Shown here: positions 7,252-16,519 of the stretch, in pieces
Position numbering within the stretch: position 1 is the stretch's first letter
How the letters are laid out: every line of letters starts with the position of its first letter
NCBI GenBank assembly: GCA_016934675.1
Contig: JAFGSJ010000012.1
Span: 1 to 32,553 of the forward strand
DNA: 32,553 nucleotides
From: a bacterium
Lineage (GTDB): Bacteria > CSSED10-310 > JAFGSJ01
Reading direction: 5' to 3'
Translations under genes and position numbers: made by a program
Notes under the pieces: generated by a model
Database searches by the model: none
Seen by the model: only the letters and a program-made list of their open reading frames with translations
What the model was told of the DNA's origin: nothing

Positions 7252-8766
7252 TTAGTAATAAAAACCCCTCGAGGTGGGTAATGCATCGGTGGTCAGATAG
7301 AGGTTCAGTTTTCTGAGACCGTTGGCATCGCCCTTGCCGATCATATGCGTGGTATGAATGTCACAACCCTTGAGGAATTTGAGTTTTTTCAGGCATAAAT
7401 CTGAGGTTGGGTTGGTGGCTGCGGACATTGACAGAGCGATGAGTACTTCCTCGACATTCAGACTGGCCGAATGCCCGTTCATTATTTCCTTTTTCAGGGC
7501 GGCAATATTGGCGATGATCTGTTCCGGCAGCAAATCGATGTGGCTGGGGATACCGGCCAGTTTTTTCAAAGCATTGAGGATTGCGGCTGACTCGGCATGC
7601 AGTAAGGGGCTGTTCATCCCGGTGATGATAGTCTGGTCCTGCAATTGTACCGCGGCACCACAATAGACACCTTTATTGCCCTTGCCCTTGTGTTGGGCTT
7701 TTTCAGCAGCTTCTCGGGCAGCGACGACCGTAGGCCGGTCTGTGATCTTGGTCCCGGTCTGGACCATTAATTTCTCGACAATAGCGACGGTTTCCATGGT
7801 TTCGATACCCTGGCTCTGTTCCCATTTGTAACGGAAATAGCGCCGAATGAGCTCCTGCTTGGCCGCTTCCTGAACGGCTTCGTCATCCACGATCCCTTGT
7901 CGGGCCATATTGACCCCCATATCCGTCGGAGATTGATATTGACTGAATAGATCATTGTTCTCACCAATCCGGTCGATTATTTTTTTCATTATACTGAAAT
8001 TTTCGATGTCCCGGTTATAATTGACCGCTGTTACACCGTAGGCGTTGAGATGAAAGGGATCAATCATGTTGCGGTCTTTGAGATCGGCTGTCGCTGCCTC
8101 ATAAGCCAAATTGACCGGATGATTCAGAGGCAGGTCCCAAATCGGAAATGTTTCAAACTTGGCAAAACCGGCTCGCTGACCTCTCAGATGATGATGGTAA
8201 ACCTGGGACAGACACGTGGACATCTTGCCACTGCCGGGACCGGCTCCAGTCACGATGACCAAGGGCTTGACCGTCTGGATAAAGGGGTTTTGACCGAAAC
8301 CAGACTCGCTTACGATTTTTTCTATATCAATGGGATAGCCCTGGATTGTGGGTTGGGTATAGACCGGAATAGTGCGTGAATGAAGGAAATTAATGAATCT
8401 TTGGACACTTTTTTGGTCATGATAGCGGTTGACAATGACAGCCGAGATCGAAAAGCCGTATTCTTCGAGATCATCGAATGTTCTGAGTGAAGCGGTGTCA
8501 TAGGTCAAACCGAAATCGCCCCTGAGTCGGCCCTTTTCGATATCACCTGCATGAATGCAGTATATTATTTCGAGTATATGATGCAATCGCTGTAAGAGTT
8601 TGATTTTGACATTAGGATCATAACCGGGCAAGACCCGGGCCGCATGCATGTCGTGCAACAGTTTTCCGCCAAATTCGAGATACAGTTTTCCCGAAAACTG
8701 GTCGACCCGGTCGCAGATTGCCTTGGTCTGTGCCTCAAGATAACGCTCATTATCAAAACCGATCAT
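7252..8766 (-). CDS. UPF0371/DUF1846 family protein
   Basis: 504 residues, the usual length for the UPF0371 (DUF1846) family, whose members have known folds but no firmly established function. A nucleotide-binding-type loop reads TGAGPGSGKMSTCLSQ, with G174 to K181 forming a P-loop-like stretch that is a family hallmark. The start is ATG 8766 after GAGAGGA with 7-base spacing; the frame is open 20 residues further but that part has no ribosome binding site and runs into the gap after the phosphatase gene. It is 26 bp downstream of the FHA-GAF-PP2C gene on the same strand and probably the last gene of that signalling operon. An ATP-dependent enzyme is plausible; no reaction should be assigned. 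Confidence 0.88.
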   Translation of the reverse strand: MIGFDNERYLEAQTKAICDRVDQFSGKLYLEFGGKLLHDMHAARVLPGYDPNVKIKLLQRLHHILEIIYCIHAGDIEKGRLRGDFGLTYDTASLRTFDDLEEYGFSISAVIVNRYHDQKSVQRFINFLHSRTIPVYTQPTIQGYPIDIEKIVSESGFGQNPFIQTVKPLVIVTGAGPGSGKMSTCLSQVYHHHLRGQRAGFAKFETFPIWDLPLNHPVNLAYEAATADLKDRNMIDPFHLNAYGVTAVNYNRDIENFSIMKKIIDRIGENNDLFSQYQSPTDMGVNMARQGIVDDEAVQEAAKQELIRRYFRYKWEQSQGIETMETVAIVEKLMVQTGTKITDRPTVVAAREAAEKAQHKGKGNKGVYCGAAVQLQDQTIITGMNSPLLHAESAAILNALKKLAGIPSHIDLLPEQIIANIAALKKEIMNGHSASLNVEEVLIALSMSAATNPTSDLCLKKLKFLKGCDIHTTHMIGKGDANGLRKLNLYLTTDALPTSRGFYY

Positions 8767-8792
8767 TTTTTCTGTCCTCTCTCCATTCGTGC

Positions 8793-10430
8793 TTAGCGTG
8801 ATATGTGATTCTGTAATTGCAGGCAAAGCAGGGTCATATCGTCAAACTGTGGTTGATCATCGATGTGAAGATTTACCTGTTCCAGAATGTTGTGTCCAAG
8901 GTCCTGGGCCTCGGTAGTTGCGTTCTGGGCCATAGTTTCCAGTAATCGATTAAAACCAAACATGGTCCGTTCCGAGTTCAATGCTTCAATAATGCCATCG
9001 GTATATAAAACAAGTGTATCACCCGGCTGTAAATGTTCAGACAAGTCGGCATACTGGTCTTCGTCGAACATGCCCAGGGCCGGCCCGGTGCACTCTAATT
9101 CGCGACACTTTCCCTGACGGAGCAATATCGGATAATTGTGTCCTGCATTGGAAAAGGTAAAGGTCATCTCGACCAGATCAAGTATACCGTAAATGAAGGT
9201 CACGAAATTCGAGCCTCGGGTCCGTTGATGACATAAAATGGCATTGATCTTGCCGATAATATCATGAGGTGACAGGTCGTTTTTCACGGCCAACAATGTT
9301 TCCAGGATACTATAGGTTGATGACATATACAGTGCTGCCGGAATGCTTTTGCCAATGACATCTCCGATCGCAATAGCTACTTTTCGGTCCGAGAGTCGGA
9401 CAAAATTGTAAAAATCCCCACCGACTTCAGCCGCAGGAATGGATCGGGCAAATATTTTCAATCCGGATATTTCGGGAAAAACCTGTGGCAGGAGACTGGT
9501 TTGGATCGTGTAGGCAATCTCAAGTTCTCGCTGCATCCGCTCCTTGATCCGAGTAGCTTCCATGTGTCGAGCGTTTTCGATGGCAATAGCGGCATGTGAG
9601 GCCATATAATCCAACAGGTCCAGGGTCTTGCGAGAGAAAGTCGGGGTCACGATGGTATTGTGCACATAAATGACTCCAATAATCCGACTTTCCTGGTGGG
9701 TCACTATCTTTAGAGGCACGCACATCACGGTTTTAACCTGCAACTCAAGAACACTCTGCTGCGATTTAAACTGATCGTCCAATTGAATGTTACCACTGAT
9801 CAAGGGCTCGCCTGACAATGCAACCTGATTGACAATCGTCCGGCTGACCTTGAACTCATCTTCATTCAAACTCTCTTTGTTTATGTTCCGGGCAACTTTG
9901 AATTCCAGGTCGTTCTGATCATTGAACAACATTAAAAAACCATGCTGGGCCTGGGTCAATTGAATGACGGCGTCCATGACTAGATTCAAAACATCCTGGA
10001 GGACTAAGGTGGAATTGAGGGCCTTGGAAATGGCCAGAAGCATTTGTAATTCCTGATTTTTAAAATCAGCTTTTTCCTGGACCATAGTCAGATCATGAAG
10101 CGAAAGCCCAGGGAAGGTATCAGATTCGGACCCCTCAATAAAACGCATCTCCGTTTCTTTAACCAGGCCGAGATGGACCAGATCATTATTACGCAACTGC
10201 TGCCTGGTGATTCGCTGCTTGTTGACAAAAGTCCCGTGCTTGCTTCGTTTGTCCTCGATGACATAGTGGTCCTGCTCATAACTGATCACAGCATGGCTTC
10301 TGGAGACGCATTGATTGGTGAAAACGATATCATTGTCTGGCGTCCGACCTATCCTGAGCTCGCTTTGACCCAGAACAACCTTGTTTTGCTTGCACCAATT
10401 ACTATTGATGATAAGACGTGCCGAACCCAT
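8793..10430 (-). CDS. FHA-GAF-PP2C (RsbU/SpoIIE-type) phosphatase
   Basis: 545 residues. The FHA domain (about 8-97) keeps phosphothreonine-contact residues: R29 in RIGRTPDND, S45-H46 in SRSHA, N70 in HGTFVN. A GAF-type small-ligand sensor domain spans about 130-290. A SpoIIE/RsbU PP2C domain (about 300-540) has metal-binding aspartates D339 (GGDF), D357 (IGDV), D478 (YTDG) and the final FDDMT (D530/D531). Such proteins dephosphorylate Ser/Thr-phosphorylated partners, often anti-anti-sigma factors; none is encoded here. The start is ATG 10430, 10 bp after the kinase stop, with AGAGGG overlapping that stop codon. The upstream in-frame ATG at 10463 lacks a ribosome binding site. Confidence 0.93.
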   Translation of the reverse strand: MGSARLIINSNWCKQNKVVLGQSELRIGRTPDNDIVFTNQCVSRSHAVISYEQDHYVIEDKRSKHGTFVNKQRITRQQLRNNDLVHLGLVKETEMRFIEGSESDTFPGLSLHDLTMVQEKADFKNQELQMLLAISKALNSTLVLQDVLNLVMDAVIQLTQAQHGFLMLFNDQNDLEFKVARNINKESLNEDEFKVSRTIVNQVALSGEPLISGNIQLDDQFKSQQSVLELQVKTVMCVPLKIVTHQESRIIGVIYVHNTIVTPTFSRKTLDLLDYMASHAAIAIENARHMEATRIKERMQRELEIAYTIQTSLLPQVFPEISGLKIFARSIPAAEVGGDFYNFVRLSDRKVAIAIGDVIGKSIPAALYMSSTYSILETLLAVKNDLSPHDIIGKINAILCHQRTRGSNFVTFIYGILDLVEMTFTFSNAGHNYPILLRQGKCRELECTGPALGMFDEDQYADLSEHLQPGDTLVLYTDGIIEALNSERTMFGFNRLLETMAQNATTEAQDLGHNILEQVNLHIDDQPQFDDMTLLCLQLQNHISR

Positions 10431-10440
10431 CCAGCGCCCT

Positions 10441-11730
10441 CTAGCTTTGGTCCGATTGGTCATGACCGGCCAAGGGCAGATAGACCCTGAATTCACTGCC
10501 TTGCCCTATCGAGGATTTCACCGTGATTTTGCCTTTATGCAGATCAATCACAAATTTACTGATATACAAGCCGATACCGCTCCCTTTATATTTATGGGCA
10601 TTGGACGCCCGGTAAAATTTTTCGAAAAGCCTGTCAAGGTCACTCTGTCCAATACCAATGCCATAATCCTTCACGGATAAAACGATATAATCAGTGTCAG
10701 GATCAAGGTCAGGCTGATTGACCGTGTGGCCTGATTGTTCCACACCCAGGCTGCATTCAATCACGCCATTCTGTGGACTGAATTTGATGGCATTATATAA
10801 AATATTCGTGAGAACACGCTCCAACTCGAAAGGATCACCATGTATCATAACCGGATTGTCCATATACTTGACGTGGAGCTGAATATTCTTGTCGAAACCG
10901 AACACCTCAGCATTCCTGATCGTTTCTTTTACCAACTCACAGAAATCGACTAGCCGATGGTTTAATTCATATTGCTGGGCTTGAATCTTATAAAATGCCT
11001 GAAAAGTATTGGCTAAAAGTTCGATTTTTTTGACATTTCGCTGAATGATTTTGAGATATTGCCTGAGTTCTTGATTGTCTTTTTGGGATGGATCATTCAA
11101 GAGAACATGCAAAAAACCGTTGATGGAAGTAACGGGATTGAACAGATCATGAGTAAACATGGATACAATAGTCTCGCGGAAACTCTCGCTCTCTTTAAGC
11201 TGTTGATGTAATTGGACTTGTGTGCTGATCGCATCCTGAAGTTCCGCATTCTTTGTTTGCAATTCCTGATAATACTGGTCTCGTTCAATCTGGATCCTTT
11301 TTTGTTGAATACCTCGTTCGATCGACATTTTCATTTCTTTGATGTTACAGGGTTTGATAAGATAATCGTATGCACCTTCATGGATAGCTTCGATGGCGGA
11401 GAGCAGAGACGCATAACCGGTAATAATCACAACGGGTGTTCTCGATTGATAGAGTTTGACGATACGCAGAACTTCGAGACCATCCATTTCTTTCATTTTC
11501 AGATCAGTCAGGACCAGGTCGAATTCACGCTTTTGGATAATATCCGCTATGGGATCGCCTTCCTGGATGCAGAGGACCTCATACCCGAAGGATTGAAGGA
11601 CCGTACCCAGGGATTGGAGCAGGGCGGGATCATCATCGACGAACAGGATAGAGGGGACCGGTGCTGAATCGGCTTCCTTCTCTGCCGGACCGGTTATTTC
11701 CTGGTCTTTCACTTGACATGAGCGGGTCAT
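10441..11730 (-). CDS. Receiver-histidine kinase hybrid
   Basis: 429 residues. An N-terminal CheY-like receiver (about 27-140) has acidic pair D32/D33, phosphoacceptor D76 and K126. A coiled coil (about 140-185) leads into the dimerisation/phosphotransfer region with H194 (MFTHDLFNP) and an HATPase domain with N313 (ILYNAIKFSP), DYGIGI, LFEKFYRA and GSGIGLY. There is no membrane segment, so the kinase is cytosolic and must receive its signal through the receiver or a partner. ATG 11730 follows GAGGT. An H-NOX gene lies two genes upstream in the same orientation, a common arrangement for H-NOX-controlled kinases, making it the likely partner; this is inference from context. Confidence 0.94.
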   Translation of the reverse strand: MTRSCQVKDQEITGPAEKEADSAPVPSILFVDDDPALLQSLGTVLQSFGYEVLCIQEGDPIADIIQKREFDLVLTDLKMKEMDGLEVLRIVKLYQSRTPVVIITGYASLLSAIEAIHEGAYDYLIKPCNIKEMKMSIERGIQQKRIQIERDQYYQELQTKNAELQDAISTQVQLHQQLKESESFRETIVSMFTHDLFNPVTSINGFLHVLLNDPSQKDNQELRQYLKIIQRNVKKIELLANTFQAFYKIQAQQYELNHRLVDFCELVKETIRNAEVFGFDKNIQLHVKYMDNPVMIHGDPFELERVLTNILYNAIKFSPQNGVIECSLGVEQSGHTVNQPDLDPDTDYIVLSVKDYGIGIGQSDLDRLFEKFYRASNAHKYKGSGIGLYISKFVIDLHKGKITVKSSIGQGSEFRVYLPLAGHDQSDQS

Positions 11731-11823
11731 GTGTAACCTCGTGGTGCGAATACTCAGCGAGTTTCTCCTGGTCTAATCCCTTTCTGCCAAAGAGAGAATT
11801 AGACTGAAACGTGAATGAATATA

Positions 11824-12339
11824 TCATAGATTCTGGGTCGTGTAAAGTTCCTTACTCGCGAACGGATTCTGAGCAACAACAGTGTGGACGAACAGATCCG
11901 GATCATCAGGTGAAATAACGACAGTTTTTTTGGAGAACGAAAGCACCACGGTGCGGTCCAAATCAGTGACAAAGGCCCGGTATCTGCCTAAGGCTTTGTT
12001 TTGAAAATAACCGGTGATCGAGAATAGGCCTCCGTTCCCACATAAGCGGATGCTTTTATGCATGATTTTTGGTCGAAACCGGACTGCTTGCAGGTCGGTC
12101 AATGAAAGTCGAGTGGACCAGAACAGACGGTGAATGAGAAGGAAACCGTGTTCAAGTGAATAACCACGGATAGAAAAGGGGGCAGTCAGGGCGACAATGG
12201 CAAGAGGGAGCAGGGCCAGCCAGGGAGTGGGGCCTTTTTCAGATACGACTATCCAGACAGAGAAACCGACCAAGATAACAGTGGCTAATACGGAAACCAC
12301 AATCAACGATGTGCACCACGGAGCTCGGTAAAAACTCAT
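11824..12339 (-). CDS. Two-helix membrane protein with bacterial PH-like domain
   Basis: 171 residues. Two hydrophobic helices (about 10-32 and 38-54) are followed by a bacterial PH-type domain (about 58-155) with the features GYSLEHGFLLIHRLFW, LTDLQAVRF, a glycine-rich GNGGLF, and VVLSFSKKTVVISPDDPDLFV near the end. This pattern fits the bPH_5 (PF10882) family, whose function is not established. The ribosome binding site is weak. It lies 51 bp after the H-NOX gene and 93 bp before the kinase, so co-transcription is likely but not certain. It might tether part of the pathway to the membrane. Confidence 0.8.
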   Translation of the reverse strand: MSFYRAPWCTSLIVVSVLATVILVGFSVWIVVSEKGPTPWLALLPLAIVALTAPFSIRGYSLEHGFLLIHRLFWSTRLSLTDLQAVRFRPKIMHKSIRLCGNGGLFSITGYFQNKALGRYRAFVTDLDRTVVLSFSKKTVVISPDDPDLFVHTVVAQNPFASKELYTTQNL

Positions 12340-12390
12340 GTCTCATTTCTCAGAAAGAACAGGTGAAGTATTCATGTCCATTGATCGACT

Positions 12391-12912
12391 TCAAGGGAAA
12401 ACGATTTCCACTCGCTTCTTGTCAAGGACACGGATAGCTAAATCCTCATTAAAATGTTTGCCGACTCCCCGTATCAAACCCACAAAAATATCAATAAGAC
12501 CACGGATGGAATGATAGGTCATGATCAGGGTCTGATCATTTTTCCATTCATAGTCGAAATGCGGTGGGGTCGCACCGGGAATTGAACGTGTTGTGATTTC
12601 ATGCACCTCATCCATTTTTAAGAGAAATTCACGGGCAGAATTGACACCTCGATAGTGAAGCGGATAAACCGCGGGTGCGAAGGTGTTGACCCAATAATCG
12701 CCAAAAACATCAGCAGCCTGTTGGAGACTGACATTAAGTATCTTACAAAGCGAATTCAGAATGTCCACGACTTTGGCATCGTCGATGCTTTCATGAGATA
12801 AAAAGACAGATTTCTTCTCCATACCAGCGTCTTTTAAGATCATGAGCCACTTATCATTCCCGAATTGCTCCTTGACGAGACTGGAGAGACAGGAAAGTAT
12901 GACACCTTTCAT
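12391..12912 (-). CDS. Stand-alone H-NOX haem gas sensor
   Basis: 173 residues, the usual size of a bacterial H-NOX (HNOB) domain, which binds haem and senses nitric oxide or oxygen. Diagnostic residues are present with family spacing: haem-ligand H104 (DEVHEI), P117 thirteen residues later, and Y133-x-S135-x-R137 (YHSIR), the haem-propionate clamp, twenty-nine residues after the histidine. No tyrosine occurs at 138-146 (GLIDIFVGL), where oxygen-binding members carry a distal Tyr; this favours a nitric oxide-selective sensor, as in soluble guanylate cyclase. ATG 12912 has AAAAGGAG 6 bases upstream. It is the first gene of an operon with a PH-domain protein, histidine kinase and PP2C phosphatase. 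Confidence 0.92.
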   Translation of the reverse strand: MKGVILSCLSSLVKEQFGNDKWLMILKDAGMEKKSVFLSHESIDDAKVVDILNSLCKILNVSLQQAADVFGDYWVNTFAPAVYPLHYRGVNSAREFLLKMDEVHEITTRSIPGATPPHFDYEWKNDQTLIMTYHSIRGLIDIFVGLIRGVGKHFNEDLAIRVLDKKRVEIVFP

Positions 12913-12984
12913 TTCGAACTCCTTTTCGGAAATAATCCGTTTGAGTACACGCTGAAATATTCAATCACTCAGGTTTCTGTTAAG

Positions 12985-13013
12985 ATAATACCCGATTGAT
13001 TCTTCAAATGCAA
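12985..13013 (-). promoter_or_regulatory. Promoter of the H-NOX operon
   Basis: Reading the minus strand, TTGCAT (13013-13008) and TATTAT (12990-12985) are spaced by 17 bp. It lies about 75 bp upstream of the H-NOX start codon, in the divergent gap shared with the protease gene. Confidence 0.5.
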
Positions 13014-13045
13014 GTGTTTTCAAATGTGTGGAGTTTACAATGGTT

Positions 13046-13073
13046 TTGATTGATTTCTTGGGCAAGATACTAT
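13046..13073 (+). promoter_or_regulatory. Promoter of the tricorn-type protease gene
   Basis: TTGATT (13046-13051), a 16-bp spacer, and TACTAT (13068-13073). The same hexamers with the same spacing occur before the dksA-like gene. The start codon is about 125 bp downstream, leaving a long leader in which I see no clear riboswitch. Confidence 0.45.
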
Positions 13074-13199
13074 AGGAATCTTGAAAAGGATGAGCATATT
13101 GAGCCGGCTTTGTTCAATGGGAACTCGTATCCAGGTGAGGTATCGCTCAGACATGAGAGTGTCCATGGGACCGCATACACTTAACGGAAGGGAAAAACA

Positions 13200-16100
13200 A
13201 TGACTGTAGCACAACAAGGTTATTATCGTAAACCGACACTTGCGAGAAATATGATCGTATTTGTCTGTGAGGGGGACCTATGGTCCGTGCCGGTAAACGG
13301 GGGCTTGGCCAGACGCCTGACCGTGAGTCAATTGGAATGTAATCGGCCCTGTCTTTCGCCTGATGCTCAAACGATTGCCTTTACGGCCCGTGATGATGGA
13401 GCGCCTGAGGTTTATCGAATGTCAGCTCTGGGCGGTGTGCCGGAACGATTGACCTACCAGGATACTCCCTGTCAGGTTTGTGGATGGTCCCGGGATGGTC
13501 AATCGATCCTTTATACCAGCATGGTCAACCAGCCTTTTAACCGCTACGCCAGGGTATGGAAGATTGATGCTCGGGGAGGCATTCCCGAATTGTTACCCTA
13601 TGGTCCGGTCAATCACTTGTCTTTTTCTGAAACTGGCGGTCTCGTATTGAGCAGGAGTGAGCAGGAATATTCGGTGTGGAAACGGTATCGCGGTGGTCGG
13701 CGGGGAGAGTTCTGGCTGGATCGCGAGGGTACCGGTTCATACCAACGCATACTGGCCGATTTCGGAGGGAATCTTGGCAATCCTCTCTGGATCAAGGATA
13801 GAATTTTTTTCCTCTCTGACCGGGATGGTCATGGCAATCTGTATTCTTGTGACCTTGATGGTCTCGATGTGCAGCGACACACGTCGCACATGGATTATTA
13901 TCCCCGTGCGGCGAGCACTGATGGCGAGTCGATCATTTATCAATGCGGTGGCGAAATCATGCTGTATGATCCAGCCAGTCAGACCGAGAAAAAGATCGGA
14001 ATTGAAATCAATTCATGCAAGCCCCAGTTACGACGGAAGTTCGTGGAAGCGGCTGATTTCATGGAAGGTTATGCTTTGCATCCTCAGGGTCATTCAGTAC
14101 TCGTTACGACCCGTGGTAAACTCTTCGCCATGGGCAACTGGGAGCGAGAGGTCCATCAAATCGCTGAGAGAGATGGGGTGCGTTATCGCCTGTCGGGCTG
14201 GCTCCCTGATGGGAAAAGGATTATAACCGTTTCGGACCTTGGTGGTGAGGAAGCAATCGAGATCCACCATGTGCCACGCGGAGAAAGCGTGAATAGTCCG
14301 AATGTTGTTCGTTTATCAAACCTGGATACCGGTCGTATCCTTGCGTTAGCGTGTTCGCCCACCGGTCCTATGATTGGTCTGGCTAATCAGCGAAATGAAG
14401 TGTTTGTCCTCAACTTGGATACCAGAGCATTGACGCTGGTCGACCGGAGTGAAGAGGAACCCGTCGAGCAGCCGGTTTTTTCGCCCTGTGGACAATGGCT
14501 GGCATATTATGCCGATCGGAAGGGATTACCCCAGATATTCCTGTATCATCTACCCACAGGTCAGGTGACCATGGTCACCGATGGTTTGGGACGTAATAAG
14601 TCACCCAATTTTGATCCGGGGGGCAACTACCTGTATTTCATATCCTATCGTGTGTTCAATCCGGTCTATGACACGGTCCGTTTTGATATTGGCTTCCCTA
14701 TGGGCGCAAAACCCTATTTGGTCACGCTGCAGAAAAGAGTAGAATCACCTTTTCACCCAGAACCTTTGCCATTGGATGGAAAGCAGGCCGGTCCTTCCGG
14801 GAACACACCGGAGCTTAAAGAAGAGGACAAAACCCCCAAACCTCTCGTCATCGATACCGAGGGCATTCAAGAGCGGATAATACCATTTCCAGTCAAAGAA
14901 GGGCGTTACAATCAGATATTTTCAGTCGGGGGCAAGGTCTTTTACAGTGATTTTCCTGTCCGGGGCAGTATCAATGATGCGCCGCCGGTGCCTTGTGGTG
15001 TCATCAAGACTTTCTCGTATGAATCTCAAAAAGAAGAGGTTTTTGCGGAAGGGCTCGATACTTTTGAACTTGATCTGACAGGTAAAACCCTGGCCTATCG
15101 GGCCAAGAACCGTCTCCGGGTCGTGCGTACAAACCAGAAACCTGAAGACAAGGACCAGCAGCCCGGACGGGTGAGTGGTTGGATCGATCTATCTCGGATC
15201 AAGGTTTCAATAGTGCCGAGGTGCGAATGGCAGCAGATGTTTCGTGACCTGTGGCGACTCCAGCGTGATCATTTCTGGACCAGGACCATGTCGAGTGTTG
15301 ATTGGGACGAGGTCTATGAACGTTATCGTCCTCTGCTCGAACGCATCGCCACTCGTCAGGAATTTTCCGATCTGGCCTGGGAGGTTCATGGTGAACTGGG
15401 TGTATCACACACCTATGAATTCGGCGGGGATGTACCGTCCGGTCCAAAGTACAAAATCGGAAAACTCGGTGCGGACCTGGTTCTGAAAGATGGTCACTGG
15501 ACGATCCATCACATTGTTCGTGGTTACTCGTGGGACCCGAAACAGGATTCCCCTCTGAATGCAGTCGGTTTGAATGTCAAGGAGGGCGATCGTCTCCGAG
15601 CCATTGACGGTATTCCGCTGACAGCCGACCTGCAACCAGGTCAACTGCTGATCAACAAGGCCGACTCAGAAGTCGCTCTGATCATTGCACCACAGGACTC
15701 GGATGAAACCCGCCAGATTACGGTCAAATTGCTCGAAAGCGATCGGGACGCACGCTATCGTGAATGGGTCCTCGCAAATAGGAAATGGGTCCAGGAACAA
15801 TCGCATGGTCGCGTGGGCTATATTCATATTCCCGATATGGGTCCGGAGGGTTACAGCTTCTTCTCGAACGATTATGTCCGGGAGTCACTCTACGAAGGGC
15901 TGATCGTCGATGCACGTTATAATGCAGGTGGACACAATTCACAACTCATTATCGAAAAACTGTCGCGGAGACGGGTCGGTTTCATCGTGTCTCACCATGC
16001 TCACGCCACGCCACTGCCCATGTACTCCGTGGTCGGGCCCATCGTTGCTCTGGCCAATGAAGACTCCGGTTCCGATGGTGATATCTTTACCCAGACTTTC

Positions 16101-16427
16101 AAAATGCTCAAATTGGGCACAATCGTCGGGAAAAGGACCTGGGGCGGTGTTGTTGGAATCAGTTCAAGAGACAGATTGGTTGACGGAGCTTTAGTGACCC
16201 AACCAGAATTCGCAATCTGGTTCTATGATCGTGGCTTTGGTGTGGAAAATCAAGGTGTTGAGCCCGATCTCGATATCGATCTGAGCCCAAGCGATTATGC
16301 CAGCAATTCCGACCGACAGCTCGAACGGGCACTCGTGACTATTATGGACCAGTTGCGGGACAATCCACCAACCCAACCTGACTTCAGTACAAGACCGGAC
16401 CGTTCAAGACCCGCGATGCTACCCTAG
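13200..16427 (+). CDS. tri: Tricorn-type protease (S41 family)
   Basis: 1075 residues, matching archaeal and bacterial tricorn proteases, large self-assembling peptidases that degrade peptides released by other proteases. Domains in order: two beta-propellers (about 20-300 and 310-660) with DG and WSxDG-type blade motifs, a core domain C1, a PDZ domain (about 750-840), and the catalytic C2 domain. Counterparts of the tricorn active-site residues are visible: S736-H737 (GVSHTYE), nucleophile S958 followed by D959 (DSGSDGD), and E1016 (GVENQGVEPD). It is therefore probably active. There is no signal peptide, so it is cytosolic. Residues about 517-560 form a Pro/Lys/Glu-rich linker. ATG 13200 follows GGAAGGG. 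It is transcribed alone, divergently from the H-NOX operon. Confidence 0.95.
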   Translation: MTVAQQGYYRKPTLARNMIVFVCEGDLWSVPVNGGLARRLTVSQLECNRPCLSPDAQTIAFTARDDGAPEVYRMSALGGVPERLTYQDTPCQVCGWSRDGQSILYTSMVNQPFNRYARVWKIDARGGIPELLPYGPVNHLSFSETGGLVLSRSEQEYSVWKRYRGGRRGEFWLDREGTGSYQRILADFGGNLGNPLWIKDRIFFLSDRDGHGNLYSCDLDGLDVQRHTSHMDYYPRAASTDGESIIYQCGGEIMLYDPASQTEKKIGIEINSCKPQLRRKFVEAADFMEGYALHPQGHSVLVTTRGKLFAMGNWEREVHQIAERDGVRYRLSGWLPDGKRIITVSDLGGEEAIEIHHVPRGESVNSPNVVRLSNLDTGRILALACSPTGPMIGLANQRNEVFVLNLDTRALTLVDRSEEEPVEQPVFSPCGQWLAYYADRKGLPQIFLYHLPTGQVTMVTDGLGRNKSPNFDPGGNYLYFISYRVFNPVYDTVRFDIGFPMGAKPYLVTLQKRVESPFHPEPLPLDGKQAGPSGNTPELKEEDKTPKPLVIDTEGIQERIIPFPVKEGRYNQIFSVGGKVFYSDFPVRGSINDAPPVPCGVIKTFSYESQKEEVFAEGLDTFELDLTGKTLAYRAKNRLRVVRTNQKPEDKDQQPGRVSGWIDLSRIKVSIVPRCEWQQMFRDLWRLQRDHFWTRTMSSVDWDEVYERYRPLLERIATRQEFSDLAWEVHGELGVSHTYEFGGDVPSGPKYKIGKLGADLVLKDGHWTIHHIVRGYSWDPKQDSPLNAVGLNVKEGDRLRAIDGIPLTADLQPGQLLINKADSEVALIIAPQDSDETRQITVKLLESDRDARYREWVLANRKWVQEQSHGRVGYIHIPDMGPEGYSFFSNDYVRESLYEGLIVDARYNAGGHNSQLIIEKLSRRRVGFIVSHHAHATPLPMYSVVGPIVALANEDSGSDGDIFTQTFKMLKLGTIVGKRTWGGVVGISSRDRLVDGALVTQPEFAIWFYDRGFGVENQGVEPDLDIDLSPSDYASNSDRQLERALVTIMDQLRDNPPTQPDFSTRPDRSRPAMLP

Positions 16428-16444
16428 TCGTCAAATTGACAGTG

Positions 16445-16473
16445 TTGACAAACCCGGAGAAACAGGGTATACA
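16445..16473 (+). promoter_or_regulatory. Sigma70-like promoter before the secreted protein gene
   Basis: Consensus TTGACA (16445-16450), 17-bp spacer, TATACA (16468-16473). It lies in the 92-bp gap after the protease gene, so the small secreted protein has its own promoter. Confidence 0.65.
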
Positions 16474-16519
16474 AATTCCGATTTTCGACAGTCGAACGTT
16501 TACTCACAGGAGGTTTCGA

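Noticed and set aside
10095..10490. Plus-strand frame of 131 codons opposite the phosphatase gene
   Set aside because: It is antisense to the conserved FHA domain of the phosphatase; no ribosome binding site and no domain.
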